Origin: Bacteroidetes bacterium CG18_big_fil_WC_8_21_14_2_50_41_14
GTDB taxonomy: Bacteria > Bacteroidota > Bacteroidia > Bacteroidales > F082
Reading direction: 5' to 3'
Length of the DNA: 40,129 nt
Assembly: GCA_002771745.1 (NCBI GenBank)
Contig: PCUL01000339.1
Span: forward strand, 2,830-42,958
Shown here piece after piece: positions 1 through 9,605 of the stretch. The notes under the pieces are model-generated. The model worked only from the letters and a program-made list of their open reading frames with translations. It was not told the origin of the DNA and searched no databases. The position numbers and the translations under genes are program-made. Position 1 is the stretch's first letter. Each line of letters begins with the position of its first letter.

Positions 1-845
1 TCTTCGGTATATTCCAGAATACCTTTCATCGGTCCCTCAGCAGCCTCCTTCATGGCAGCATTGATTTCATCCTTTGTAGCTTCAGTCTTGAGGTTCACCA
101 CCAGGTCGACCAGCGAACCTGTCGGTGTAGGAACGCGAATGGCCATACCATCGAGTTTACCATTCAAATCCGGGATAACAATACCTACGGCTTTTGCAGC
201 ACCTGTAGTGGTGGGAATTTGCGAAACCGCTGCCGAGCGCGCTCTTCTTAAATCAGAATGAGGCGCATCGAGTATAATTTGATCGTTGGTGTATGAATGA
301 ATCGTAGTCATCAGCCCGTTTTCAATGCCAAATTTGTCGTTAAGCACTTTAGCAATCGGAGCCAGGCAGTTGGTAGTACATGAAGCATTGGAAACACATT
401 GGTCTTCATCGCGCAATTCGTTATCATTGACCCCCAACACGATCATGCGGTCGATGGCATCCTTGGATGGGACGGTAAGTACCACTTTTTTTGCACCATT
501 TTTCAGGTGATCGCCATAGCCACCTTTGCTACTTTCTTTGGAGCGGAAAATGCCTGTGGCTTCCACTACCACATCGGGAGTTTGAGCCCACTTGATATTA
601 ATTGGTGCACGTTCAGAGGTCACAGGATATTCTTTCCCATTTACAATCAAACAGCTGTCGTTGAATGATATCTGCCCGTTAAATTTTCCCTGGGTAGAAT
701 CGTATTTGAGCAGGTGCGCCAGGGTCTTTGTATCTGTAAGGTCGTTTATTCCAACTACTTCCATGTTAGCGCGTTCGAGGGCGATCTTAAACACGTTGCG
801 GCCGATGCGGCCAAAACCGTTAATTCCAACTTTAATTTTAGTCAT
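1..845 (-). CDS. gap: Glyceraldehyde-3-phosphate dehydrogenase, 3' end cut by window edge
   Basis: This gene is not in the ORF track because its stop lies outside the window. Reverse translation from the ATG at 845 begins MTKIKVGINGFGRIGRN, the Rossmann NAD-binding start of GAPDH. Further in is the catalytic cysteine motif SNASCTTNCLAP, followed by the phosphate-site region with TGAAKAVG and the family motif RVPTPTGSLVDL. About 281 of the usual 330-340 residues are present. The enzyme oxidises glyceraldehyde-3-phosphate with NAD and phosphate in glycolysis, in the cytoplasm. It is transcribed divergently from the dikinase-like gene at 978. Identification is firm; cofactor preference was not assessed. 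Confidence 0.97.
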   Translation of the reverse strand, partial: MTKIKVGINGFGRIGRNVFKIALERANMEVVGINDLTDTKTLAHLLKYDSTQGKFNGQISFNDSCLIVNGKEYPVTSERAPINIKWAQTPDVVVEATGIFRSKESSKGGYGDHLKNGAKKVVLTVPSKDAIDRMIVLGVNDNELRDEDQCVSNASCTTNCLAPIAKVLNDKFGIENGLMTTIHSYTNDQIILDAPHSDLRRARSAAVSQIPTTTGAAKAVGIVIPDLNGKLDGMAIRVPTPTGSLVDLVVNLKTEATKDEINAAMKEAAEGPMKGILEYTE

Positions 846-898
846 GGTATTTCGAGTATTAAAAAATGAACTTCAAAGCAAAAACAAGAACAATTTCA

Positions 899-906
899 TA
901 CTTTTG
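899..906 (+). promoter_or_regulatory. Candidate -7 box for the dikinase-like gene
   Basis: TACTTTTG matches the Bacteroidota sigma-ABfr -7 consensus TAnnTTTG and lies about 70 bases before the ATG at 978. No good -33 TTG is seen at the expected distance, so this is a motif match only. Confidence 0.35.
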
Positions 907-931
907 TCGTATTGCCAATCTTGCTTTTGTG

Positions 932-939
932 CAAAATTA
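932..939 (-). promoter_or_regulatory. Candidate -7 box for gap
   Basis: On the minus strand this reads TAATTTTG (consensus TAnnTTTG), about 90 bases upstream of the gap start. A TTTTTG lies about 14 bases further upstream, somewhat close for a -33 element. It faces the opposing candidate box at 899-906, so the two leaders would overlap. Confidence 0.35.
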
Positions 940-977
940 CATCAAATAGTTCTCAAAAATTCCCTATCTCAGGTGTT

Positions 978-3900
978 ATGAAAGAAAAATTCGAATCGAA
1001 AGCCCTTGAAGCCAACCTGGCCGAAACACGGTATAAAGACATTAAAATACCATCTGATTTTCAATACTTTATAAATCTGTCAAAAACCTATTTTGGAATC
1101 AACAAACGCGCAAACGATTGCGTCATCGAATTTCAACATCCCTTTTCCAACAGAAAATTTGTAACCGAGGAGTTAAGAAATATCTTATTGACCGATTACT
1201 GGTTCTACATGGGTCTTGGAACAGGCGATGAAGCATTTAAAATTCCCCTCCAATTGATGCGTACCTTATTGATTGAACCCGGAAATTCAGATGACCATGC
1301 CCTGATTATTAGAACAATACTCGAATTTATTGGCAAACTGGCCGGGGAAAGCAACGATTTCTCTTCAACAATCACTTTTTGCCTGAATATCCTGCGCGAA
1401 GGAATGGGAAACGATACTTTGAGTTTTATTAAATCCTCCAAGCATTTCGATCGGTACCTGAAAGAAATTGCCGATAACGAGTTGTTTAGTCAGACAGTTT
1501 TCGAACTCACCAAGGATATTAGTCGGGAAAACATCTTGTATTGGAAAGAAAACACGAAAATTGAAATCTGGCTCGAAGAACAAACTTCCATACTGACCAT
1601 CGACAAACAAGTCCTTATTGATGCCATCGGATCGCCCTGGTTCGGAATGCTTCTGAATCAATTAAATAAAGCCGATACCTGGGAACAGTTGGTGAACAAG
1701 CTGCCCGATTATGATAAAGTTGCAGAAATTCTGGCCGATGCAATCAGGTTCTTTCCGACCTTCATCGAAAAATTCTATTTCAGCTTTTACCTGTTGAAAC
1801 TGCCCGGCATGGTAAACCACCGTGAGCGTTTGATATGGGATTTGAACAAATTGGTGCAGCAGGCAATGGACGAAGTACCTCAGGATCAGTTAAGAAAGTT
1901 TATTGATCAACTATTCTTGTTTGCAGCAGGACTGCGTCAAACGCATACGAGCTCGGTACTTGATATTTTTCTTACTGTAGGGAAAAAAACAATCGATATC
2001 GACAAAAAGAACACACATCAAATATCAGGGTATTTTGAAGAAAAACTAATCCACTTTGGTTTTGAAACTCCCGGAATTGTATACGTGAACGAAAACTGGC
2101 AGCTTTCTGTAAACGAAAACCACATCAAAAACATCAGTGTATGGCTTGAGTTGATTGAGTATTCGCAAATGGAGATGGAGAAATTATTGTCGACACTGAT
2201 CGTAAATTTAAAACTGGGTGGTATTTTTCTCAGCGACACCGACTTGTTTCAACGCGAAATCACAAAAATCCTAAACTCGAACATTGCTCCTTTTTATAAA
2301 AAAGTAAAGCAGCTTACCCGCATTTTCCCGGTTTATTTTAATGAAATAGGTGCCGAAGGCGAAATCAGGAAAGTGACCACAACCATGGATGAGATCTCTC
2401 ACCGCAAGGATCAGTTGGTGCACTTTTTACGAAAACAGGTACACACCGAAAGTAACAATACGCTTATTGGGCTTACCCGAAAAATTTTCATTTTTTGGTA
2501 CGATGGAAACCTGGAAGCATTAAAAGAAGTTCTCCCAAAAAATGTTTATCAGGGTATAGACAAGGAAAACGAGTTTTTTGCACCCATTCACCACATGGTG
2601 ATTCAGTTGTGTGACCTGAGTGGAAAGTCGCCTTCGGATCTGCTGGCAGTAAGTGAAAAGAAATTTGAAAAACTGCTGGATGAGCTTCCCGAGAGCAATG
2701 CACGGGATGTGGAACGTTTAAAGGACACCCGCCGACTGTATGCTTTCCTCAAGGAGAAGTATTCATTCGAAACCGTGGATATTATCGCTTTGCTGAAACG
2801 CTATAGCTTTATTCCGGACCAGGACATTGAGAAGTTTGCCAAAGCGCTCGAAAACGATGATTTTGAGACCTCTCTCAAATTCATTTATAGCTTTATGACC
2901 AAGCTGAAAGAAATCATCTTTAATCCAAAAACAAGCCAGGGTTGGGAAAATATCTACCACAAAAGGCATATTGCCATCGGGATTCCCTCCATGTACGGCA
3001 CTTACCGTGAGGTAAAATTCGAAGCCCTGGGTTTGACTTTCCGACTGGAGAATGTGGCCACCCGGCTGATGGAGAAGGTGGTGGCGCAAATTAACCTGAA
3101 CTATATTTCGGGCAAGACACTGAAAAACATATACACCATTCTCGACTACTTCCGCGAAGGGCTCGAACTGGACGGTGTTAATAACCAGAGTTTCAACTCG
3201 AATTTACGCATGCTCAAATATAGCCTCAGGTCGCAAAGTTTCAGCTTTGAACAGTACATCAACATATTTCAGTTCCTGGCCGAAGACGTGAAGCGTACCA
3301 TCATCAAATACTTTTTAAAATCATACGAAATTCCACTTCGTATCGTGGTTCAGCAATTGAACGACAGCAACAAACAAATGCCTGAAAAAGAGCTGGTGAA
3401 GTTGGTCAACAAAAAGTCAGAACAATTTTATCGTGAGGTGATTGTAGATGCATTTTTAATGCAACCCCTTGACAAGTTCATATCGCGAATTTTGGAGTCG
3501 TTGCGCGAGATGTCGGATAACCTGCCCGGTCAGATGATTACTGAAATCATGTCGTACAACTCCGATTTGGTTATTGCCCGACTGGGAAAGCCCAATCCAC
3601 AGGTCGATAACCAGGCTTTTTTGGGATCGAAAGCCTACCACCTGAAAAACCTGCGCATGGCCGGTTTTCCCATCCCGCCCGGATTTGTCATCACTACAGA
3701 AGCTTTTAGGAGATACAGAGCCATTAACGGCCATCCGGAGCTACAGAAGGAAATGTACGATTTAATCAAAGAACATTTACAATTAGTAGAAAAATCCTGC
3801 AAGAAAAAATTTGGCGACCAACAAAACCCGTTGTTGTTGTCGGTAAGGTCAGGGACGGCCATCTCGATGCCAGGTGCGATGGATACCTTTTTAAATGTGG

Positions 3901-5099
3901 GGATGAATGATGACATCACCCAAAGCCTGAGTGAAATTCCGGGATTTGAGTGGAGTGCCTGGGATTCGTACCGCAGGTTACTTCAAAGCTGGGGCATGGC
4001 ATACGGACTCACCCGCGATGAGTTTGACAAGATCATCGAGAGCTATAAGGCCAAGTATCAGGTTGAACAAAAAATCGACCTGAGTAGCACCGCCATGCGC
4101 GAAGTAGCCATTGCCTATAAAGCAGCCCTGGCGAAAAACAACATCCGTTTCGAAGAAAACATATTCGAACAGCTGCTCGCAACCATCAACCTGGTGTTTG
4201 AATCCTGGTCATCGGAACGGGCCAAAGTTTATCGGGAGCACCTTGAAATTGCAGATGATTGGGGAACGGCCGTGGTAGTACAGCAAATGATTTTCGGGAA
4301 TTTGAGTGCTAACTCAGGAACGGGTGTGGTGTTTACACAGGATCCAACCAAAGAAAAACATGGGGTAAGTCTCTATGGCGACTTTGCATTGAGCGGACAG
4401 GGGGAAGACATTGTTGCAGGACTGGTAACACCCCGACCGGTAAGTAAAAATCAACCTTCCGCAGGGCAAAATCCGGGGCGATCGCTTCAGGAAAAGTTCC
4501 CTGATATTTACAAGAGACTCAATCAAATGGCTATCGACCTCACCGAAAACCATGGGTACAGTCCCCAGGAAATTGAGTTTACGTTTGAATCGGAAAAGGC
4601 AGAAGATTTGTATATTTTGCAAATAAGAGACCAGGACATGGCCGGGAACCGCTCTGCAGACGTTTTCGAAACGCCACTCGACCAAATGAAACTGGCAGGA
4701 AGAGGCATTGGTGTGGGAGGTGGCGCCATGAGTGGGAGGCTGGCTTTTAATGACAAAGAAATACAACAACTTCGGACACAATATCCCGGTATTCATGTGA
4801 TTTTGGTGAGACCAGACACTGTTCCGGACGATATCGGCATGATTTTCTCAACCGATGGATTGCTAACAGGTAAAGGAGGCGCTACCTCACATGCCGCCGT
4901 TACTGCGGTGCGATTGGGCAAAACAGCCGTTGTAAACTGTGCCAACCTACAGGTACACGATATGGAAAAAAAATGTGAACTCAATGGACATGTTTTTCAG
5001 AGCGGCGATACGATCTCCATCGATGGATATCTGGGAAATGTTTATGAAGGAAATTATCCTGTTAAAACCAGTCAGGATTACCTGGAATTTCACTTATAA
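978..5099 (+). CDS. Large PPDK/PEP-synthase-like phosphotransferase (ATP-grasp plus phosphohistidine domain, no PEP barrel)
   Basis: The first ATG is at 978 (MKEKFESKALEA), giving 1373 aa; the track's earlier start at 912 is not ATG. Residues of about 1-870 form a long helical region that I do not recognise. From about 880 (SKAYHLKNLRMAGFPIPPGF) to 1220 is the ATP-binding domain of pyruvate phosphate dikinase/PEP synthase, including SVRSGTAISMPGAMD near 954 and GVVFTQDP near 1114. Near 1294 is the swivelling phosphohistidine motif GGATSHAAV. The protein then ends, so the C-terminal TIM barrel that binds PEP/pyruvate in PPDK and PpsA is absent. It should be able to make a phosphohistidine from ATP, but the final acceptor is unknown. 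Similar proteins are often annotated PEP/pyruvate-binding domain protein. Its stop overlaps the end of the convergent kinase gene. Confidence 0.85.
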   Translation: MKEKFESKALEANLAETRYKDIKIPSDFQYFINLSKTYFGINKRANDCVIEFQHPFSNRKFVTEELRNILLTDYWFYMGLGTGDEAFKIPLQLMRTLLIEPGNSDDHALIIRTILEFIGKLAGESNDFSSTITFCLNILREGMGNDTLSFIKSSKHFDRYLKEIADNELFSQTVFELTKDISRENILYWKENTKIEIWLEEQTSILTIDKQVLIDAIGSPWFGMLLNQLNKADTWEQLVNKLPDYDKVAEILADAIRFFPTFIEKFYFSFYLLKLPGMVNHRERLIWDLNKLVQQAMDEVPQDQLRKFIDQLFLFAAGLRQTHTSSVLDIFLTVGKKTIDIDKKNTHQISGYFEEKLIHFGFETPGIVYVNENWQLSVNENHIKNISVWLELIEYSQMEMEKLLSTLIVNLKLGGIFLSDTDLFQREITKILNSNIAPFYKKVKQLTRIFPVYFNEIGAEGEIRKVTTTMDEISHRKDQLVHFLRKQVHTESNNTLIGLTRKIFIFWYDGNLEALKEVLPKNVYQGIDKENEFFAPIHHMVIQLCDLSGKSPSDLLAVSEKKFEKLLDELPESNARDVERLKDTRRLYAFLKEKYSFETVDIIALLKRYSFIPDQDIEKFAKALENDDFETSLKFIYSFMTKLKEIIFNPKTSQGWENIYHKRHIAIGIPSMYGTYREVKFEALGLTFRLENVATRLMEKVVAQINLNYISGKTLKNIYTILDYFREGLELDGVNNQSFNSNLRMLKYSLRSQSFSFEQYINIFQFLAEDVKRTIIKYFLKSYEIPLRIVVQQLNDSNKQMPEKELVKLVNKKSEQFYREVIVDAFLMQPLDKFISRILESLREMSDNLPGQMITEIMSYNSDLVIARLGKPNPQVDNQAFLGSKAYHLKNLRMAGFPIPPGFVITTEAFRRYRAINGHPELQKEMYDLIKEHLQLVEKSCKKKFGDQQNPLLLSVRSGTAISMPGAMDTFLNVGMNDDITQSLSEIPGFEWSAWDSYRRLLQSWGMAYGLTRDEFDKIIESYKAKYQVEQKIDLSSTAMREVAIAYKAALAKNNIRFEENIFEQLLATINLVFESWSSERAKVYREHLEIADDWGTAVVVQQMIFGNLSANSGTGVVFTQDPTKEKHGVSLYGDFALSGQGEDIVAGLVTPRPVSKNQPSAGQNPGRSLQEKFPDIYKRLNQMAIDLTENHGYSPQEIEFTFESEKAEDLYILQIRDQDMAGNRSADVFETPLDQMKLAGRGIGVGGGAMSGRLAFNDKEIQQLRTQYPGIHVILVRPDTVPDDIGMIFSTDGLLTGKGGATSHAAVTAVRLGKTAVVNCANLQVHDMEKKCELNGHVFQSGDTISIDGYLGNVYEGNYPVKTSQDYLEFHL

Positions 5100-6290
5100 T
5101 GTCTCTGTGGCTTTTGTTTGGACGTCATCATTCATCCTGAAAATGAGCGATATTTCGGTTTTTTCTTTGCTACTGGATATATCTAAGCCGGCTCCATGAA
5201 TTTCCAGAAAAGTTTGAACATAATGTAAACCGAGTCCAACATGTTCATCACTATGTTGCCTTCCGGCACCAAAGGGCTTAACAATTTCTTCAATCTGGTC
5301 GGCAGGAATTACTTCGCCGGTATTCGAGACAATTATTTTCAACTGACCATCTTTGGTGGCAGTGGTAATGTGAATCACACCATTTTCGTTGGAGAATTTA
5401 ATAGCATTGTCGATGATTTCCTGCATGCAGCGGGTAAAATACATCTCCACAACTCTTATACTCGCCTGCGGTTTAAATAAAGTTGAAAATGTTAAATGTT
5501 TTTCATTGGCATTTGGAAGATTTGCCTCGATCAATTTTTCAATTACCGACTTCATGTTGATTTGAGTCTTCGCCATGTCCCTTCCCGTTGTTTGCATCTG
5601 GGTTATTTCAAGGGCAAGTTTTGAAACTTCTTCAAGCCGCTGAACCGATTCGTTCAGGATATCGAAAAGCTCTCTTAATTGAGGATCATCGATCATTTCG
5701 CTGAGAACACTGGCAGGTCCCAGAATACCGTTTAAGGGTGTTCGGATTTCATGACTGATGAGTTTTAAAAATTCATTTTTTGCTTCATCAAGAACTAAAA
5801 GTTTTTTATTGGCATGTTCTAATTTAAGGTTCGACTCGTTTAGCTCAGCAGTTCTTTCATCAACTTTTTGTTCCAAAATTTCGCTCATTCTTTTCAGTAA
5901 CTCCCGCTGCATCTTTAATTTGAGCTGAACTTTGACTCTTTCAATCAGCTCATGGGTATCGAATGGTTTGGTAATATAATCTTGTGCCCCCAACTCAAAT
6001 CCTTTCAACACATCCTCTTTTTGCACCTTTGCTGTGAGGAATATGATAGGAATTTCCCTGCTACGCTCATCGGCACGTACACGCTTACATACCTCGTATC
6101 CATCCATCTTCGGCATCATAATATCAAGCAGGATTAAATCAGGCGGGTTATCATTAAAAACAGTATTCAAGGCATCTTCTCCACTGATCGCTGTTTTCAT
6201 GTCAAAATCTTCGAGCAATGAAACTAAGATACCAATGTTTGCTGGTGAATCATCAACAATAAGGATCGTATTATCATAAAGATCTTTCAT
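5094..6290 (-). CDS. Response regulator-histidine kinase hybrid (receiver first, kinase second)
   Basis: I start it at the ATG at 6290 (MKDLYDNTILIVDD, 398 aa) because the receiver fold begins there; the upstream in-frame start at 6323 adds 11 residues with no domain content. Residues 5-120 are a CheY-like receiver with acidic pair D13/D14, phosphoacceptor D56 (LILLDIMMP), T86 and K88. Residues of about 125-170 look like a coiled coil. H180 lies in the H-box SHEIRTPLNG, followed by N-box DNAIKFSNE, G1-like SNTGEVIP and G2 GLGL. It has no membrane segment or extracellular sensor, so it is a soluble kinase probably controlled through its own receiver or another kinase. No partner regulator lies nearby. 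It converges on the dikinase-like gene with a 6-bp overlap. Confidence 0.92.
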   Translation of the reverse strand: MKDLYDNTILIVDDSPANIGILVSLLEDFDMKTAISGEDALNTVFNDNPPDLILLDIMMPKMDGYEVCKRVRADERSREIPIIFLTAKVQKEDVLKGFELGAQDYITKPFDTHELIERVKVQLKLKMQRELLKRMSEILEQKVDERTAELNESNLKLEHANKKLLVLDEAKNEFLKLISHEIRTPLNGILGPASVLSEMIDDPQLRELFDILNESVQRLEEVSKLALEITQMQTTGRDMAKTQINMKSVIEKLIEANLPNANEKHLTFSTLFKPQASIRVVEMYFTRCMQEIIDNAIKFSNENGVIHITTATKDGQLKIIVSNTGEVIPADQIEEIVKPFGAGRQHSDEHVGLGLHYVQTFLEIHGAGLDISSSKEKTEISLIFRMNDDVQTKATETL

Positions 6291-6323
6291 ATTTTTCAGC
6301 AAAATATTGTTCAATCCAATCAA

Positions 6324-6865
6324 ACAACAGTCAGGTTAATTTGTAATCTTTTATTTATATTTATACAATATCGCCTCATCCAAGCAAACTTTATCTTACT
6401 TCCGGGTTAGTGGTTTAACATCAACTCTTTCATATAATCATGACGATCTGCATATTTAACACATTAAAAATGAACAGGACTCGAAATTTATATTGCACTT
6501 AATTACTGACATTACAGCATATTAAACGAATTTGGAACAAGAACGATTTTAAGATTATAAAAGTACGCATAATTAACTTCAACAAATCATTTAACTGCAA
6601 TATTTAATTGAATAAAAATCTATTGGAAGTGATTTTAAAAATTAATGACTGCTATTCATAATCAACCGATTGGCGACAGAAGGATTCTGTAAAAAATCCA
6701 TTTCCGATTTCCTTATTAAAATTAAATACAAATTACTTTAAAACCCATGTTTTTCTTGGTAGGCTCAAAGAGATTATATACTTTTACGCTCCCTTGAAAA
6801 TCATCTATTTAAATATAAATTATTATCTATACAACCAACTATAACCAACGACGAAATACCTAATT
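6324..6865. other. AT-rich intergenic region between the divergent kinase and icd
   Basis: This gap of about 540 bases separates the start of the histidine kinase (minus) from the start of icd (plus), so it should hold both promoters. It is very AT-rich with no convincing ORF. I saw no clean TAnnTTTG box, no strong hairpin and no RNA gene that I recognise. Confidence 0.5.
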
Positions 6866-8089
6866 ATGAAGAAAATTCATGTGATCAATCCTGTTGTAGA
6901 ACTCGATGGTGATGAAATGACCAGAATTATATGGGTCATGATTAAAGACAAATTGATTCTGCCCTATTTGGATATCGATCTGAAATACTACGACCTGAGT
7001 ATTGAAAAAAGAGACGAGACCAACGACCAAATTACCATTGATGCCGCAGAAGCCATAAAAAAATACCATGTTGGTATAAAATGCGCCACCATCACCCCCG
7101 ATGAAAACAGGGTAAAAGAATTTGGGTTGAAGCAAATGTGGCGTTCACCCAACGGAACCATCCGAAATATACTGGGAGGTACCGTTTTCCGCGAACCCAT
7201 TTTGATGAAAAATGTTCCCCGTTTGGTTCCAGGCTGGACCAAACCCATCGTGATCGGACGTCATGCTTATGGTGACCAATACCGCGCCACCGATTTTAGA
7301 ACCAAAGGCAAAGGCACACTCACCATCACCTATACCCCCGACAACGGTGAGGCACAAACTTATACCGTACATCAATTTGAAGGCGACGGGGTAGCCATGG
7401 CCATGTTCAATACCGATGAGAGTATCACCGGGTTTGCATATTCATGTTTTAACATGGCACTGGATAAAAAATGGCCTCTGTACTTAAGTACAAAAAACAC
7501 CATCCTTAAAAAGTATGATGGCCGGTTTAAGGACATTTTCCAGGAAGTGTTTGAAAAGGAATTTAAATCGCGTTACGAAGCTGCCGGCATCACTTACGAG
7601 CATCGTTTGATTGACGACATGGTAGCCGCTGCCATGAAATGGGAAGGTGGCTTTGTGTGGGCAACCAAAAACTACGATGGCGATGTACAGAGCGACACCC
7701 TTGCGCAAGGTTTTGGCTCTCTTGGACTGATGACCTCTGTGCTCATTACCCCTGACGGGAAAACCATGGAAGCAGAAGCCGCCCATGGAACGGTAACACG
7801 TCACTTCCGTGAACATCAAAAAGGAAAACCCACATCAACTAACCCCATTGCGTCCATTTTCGCCTGGACCAGAGGGTTGGCTCACCGGGGAAGGCTCGAC
7901 AACAACCAGCCATTAGTTAACTTTGCATTAAAAATAGAAAAAGTGTGTGTCGACACCGTTGAATCGGGATTGATGACCAAAGATTTAGCTCTGATCATTC
8001 ATGGTAAGAACCTGAAAAAAGAAGACTATCTCACTACGGAAGGCTTCCTGGATGCCCTGGCCAACAGACTTCAAAAAGAATTATTCTAA
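6866..8089 (+). CDS. icd: NADP-dependent isocitrate dehydrogenase, eukaryote-like type
   Basis: The 407-aa protein starts [21 protein letters not shown], typical of the homodimeric NADP-IDH class that includes animal IDH1/IDH2, not of the E. coli Icd class. The substrate loop [19 protein letters not shown], the metal-site aspartates around YDGDVQSD, and the NADP-site region [15 protein letters not shown] are all visible. It oxidatively decarboxylates isocitrate to 2-oxoglutarate in the TCA cycle. The length fits the family. gltA follows after only 14 bases, so the two are almost certainly one operon, making citrate-to-2-oxoglutarate enzymes together. Aconitase is not in this window. Confidence 0.97.
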   Translation: MKKIHVINPVVELDGDEMTRIIWVMIKDKLILPYLDIDLKYYDLSIEKRDETNDQITIDAAEAIKKYHVGIKCATITPDENRVKEFGLKQMWRSPNGTIRNILGGTVFREPILMKNVPRLVPGWTKPIVIGRHAYGDQYRATDFRTKGKGTLTITYTPDNGEAQTYTVHQFEGDGVAMAMFNTDESITGFAYSCFNMALDKKWPLYLSTKNTILKKYDGRFKDIFQEVFEKEFKSRYEAAGITYEHRLIDDMVAAAMKWEGGFVWATKNYDGDVQSDTLAQGFGSLGLMTSVLITPDGKTMEAEAAHGTVTRHFREHQKGKPTSTNPIASIFAWTRGLAHRGRLDNNQPLVNFALKIEKVCVDTVESGLMTKDLALIIHGKNLKKEDYLTTEGFLDALANRLQKELF

Positions 8090-8103
8090 TAAAATATACA
8101 ACC

Positions 8104-9411
8104 ATGACTGGCTTAAAACAAAAACTATACGAAAAAATTGAAGCCCATCGTCCCCGAATAAAGAGGCTTTTGGATGAACATGGAGAAACTGTTATCAACT
8201 CCGTTACCGTGCAACAGGTGATTGGTGGCATGCGGGGCATTAAAAGCCTTGTTACCGACATTTCTTATTTGGATCCTTACGAAGGAATCAGGTATCGCGG
8301 TTATACCTTGCCTGAGGTATTTGAAAAACTTCCCAAGCCTCCGGGAGCAGAAATGCCCTATGTAGAAGGATTGTTTTATTTATTGCTCACAGGCGATATA
8401 CCTACACAGAAAGAAGTAGACGCTGTGATTTACGATTCAGTCAACCGCAGGCAATTACCGAGGTATGTGTACGAGGTAATCGATGCATTCCCAAACCAAA
8501 GCCACCCAATGGTGATTTTGTCGGCAGCGGTGATGTCGATGCAACGCGAATCGGTTTTTAACCTGAAATACCAGCGTGGCATGGATAAAATTGACTTCTG
8601 GGATCCAACTTATGAAGATGCCATGAACCTGGTAGCAAAAATTCCAGTGATCGGAGCCTACATCTACAACAAACTGTATCGAAAAACCAAGTACGTTTAT
8701 CAGGATCCAACACTCGATTTCGGTGGGAACTTTGCCTCCATGATCGCCATCGACAAGCCCTATGATGAAGTTGCACGCATGTACTTCATCCTGCACGCCG
8801 ATCACGAAAGCGGTAACGTCAGTGCCCATACTGGTCATTTAATTGCCAGTTCATTGTCCGATGTATATTATTCAATTTCGGGGATGATCAATGGGCTGGC
8901 TGGTCCTCTGCACGGATTGGCCAACCAGGAGGTGCTTAGGTGGATTCAGGATGTTAGAATACGTTTCGGCGATCGAGTACCAACCAAAGATCAAATGCGC
9001 GAATTTGTTTTGGAGACATTAGATTCAGGTCAGGTTATTCCCGGTTACGGGCATGCCGTACTCAGAAAAACCGACCCCAGATATACCATTCAACGTGAAT
9101 TTTGTTTGAAGCATTTGCCGGATGATGATTTGTTTAAATATGCAGATATCTTGTATCAGGTAGTTCCCGACATATTACTTGAACAGGGAAAAGCCAAAAA
9201 CCCCTGGCCCAATGTCGATGCACAATCAGGTGTTATTCAATGGCACTATGGCCTGGTTCAGTACGATTATTACACGGTATTGTTCTCCATCGGTAGGGCA
9301 CTTGGTGTACTCTCCAATATCATTTGGGACCGCGCATTGGGTTATCCGATTGAACGACCAAAATCGATTACCACCGATATGCTGGAGCAGATGGTGGGGA
9401 TAAAAAAATAA
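8104..9411 (+). CDS. gltA: Citrate synthase, mitochondrial-like type
   Basis: The 435-aa protein carries the three catalytic residues in context: His in GPLHGLANQEV, His in PGYGHAVLRKTDPRY and Asp in NVDAQSGV. The segment HADHESGNVSAHT and the following region resemble mitochondrial Si-citrate synthases closely, unlike the shorter bacterial type. It condenses oxaloacetate and acetyl-CoA to citrate. It lies 14 bases after icd and is followed by a strong hairpin terminator, so icd-gltA form a two-gene unit. Confidence 0.97.
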   Translation: MTGLKQKLYEKIEAHRPRIKRLLDEHGETVINSVTVQQVIGGMRGIKSLVTDISYLDPYEGIRYRGYTLPEVFEKLPKPPGAEMPYVEGLFYLLLTGDIPTQKEVDAVIYDSVNRRQLPRYVYEVIDAFPNQSHPMVILSAAVMSMQRESVFNLKYQRGMDKIDFWDPTYEDAMNLVAKIPVIGAYIYNKLYRKTKYVYQDPTLDFGGNFASMIAIDKPYDEVARMYFILHADHESGNVSAHTGHLIASSLSDVYYSISGMINGLAGPLHGLANQEVLRWIQDVRIRFGDRVPTKDQMREFVLETLDSGQVIPGYGHAVLRKTDPRYTIQREFCLKHLPDDDLFKYADILYQVVPDILLEQGKAKNPWPNVDAQSGVIQWHYGLVQYDYYTVLFSIGRALGVLSNIIWDRALGYPIERPKSITTDMLEQMVGIKK

Positions 9412-9425
9412 CCAAACAATCGGTT

Positions 9426-9465
9426 AAAAGCCCTTGCACCGAATGGTACAAGGGCTTTTTGTTTT
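9426..9465 (+). terminator. Rho-independent terminator after gltA
   Basis: AAAAGCCCTTGCACC (9426-9440) pairs with GGTACAAGGGCTTTT across a GAAT loop with one mismatch and runs into a T-rich tail. It begins 15 bases after the gltA stop and ends the icd-gltA transcript. Confidence 0.85.
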
Positions 9466-9575
9466 GTGCGAATGATGAATTTCGTAAAATAGGAACCTAT
9501 CAAATAATGCAGGTCAACCCTGCACACAATCAGGGCTAATCACTCTTCTGTTTCTATACAATCCATTTATTTTCA

Positions 9576-9583
9576 TATATTTG
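9576..9583 (+). promoter_or_regulatory. Candidate -7 box for the LacI-type regulator
   Basis: TATATTTG matches TAnnTTTG and lies 22 bases before the ATG at 9606, predicting a leader of about 15 bases. No clear -33 element is seen. Confidence 0.45.
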
Positions 9584-9605
9584 TCGTGTTCAACATAATT
9601 TACTG

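Noticed and set aside
912-977. N-terminal extension of the dikinase-like ORF from 912
   Set aside because: The codon at 912 is not ATG and the extra residues (MPILLLCKITSNS) lie over candidate promoters. The ATG at 978 gives a sensible start.
4314-4796. 160-aa minus-strand ORF
   Set aside because: Antisense shadow of the ATP-grasp region of the dikinase-like gene; no family resemblance.
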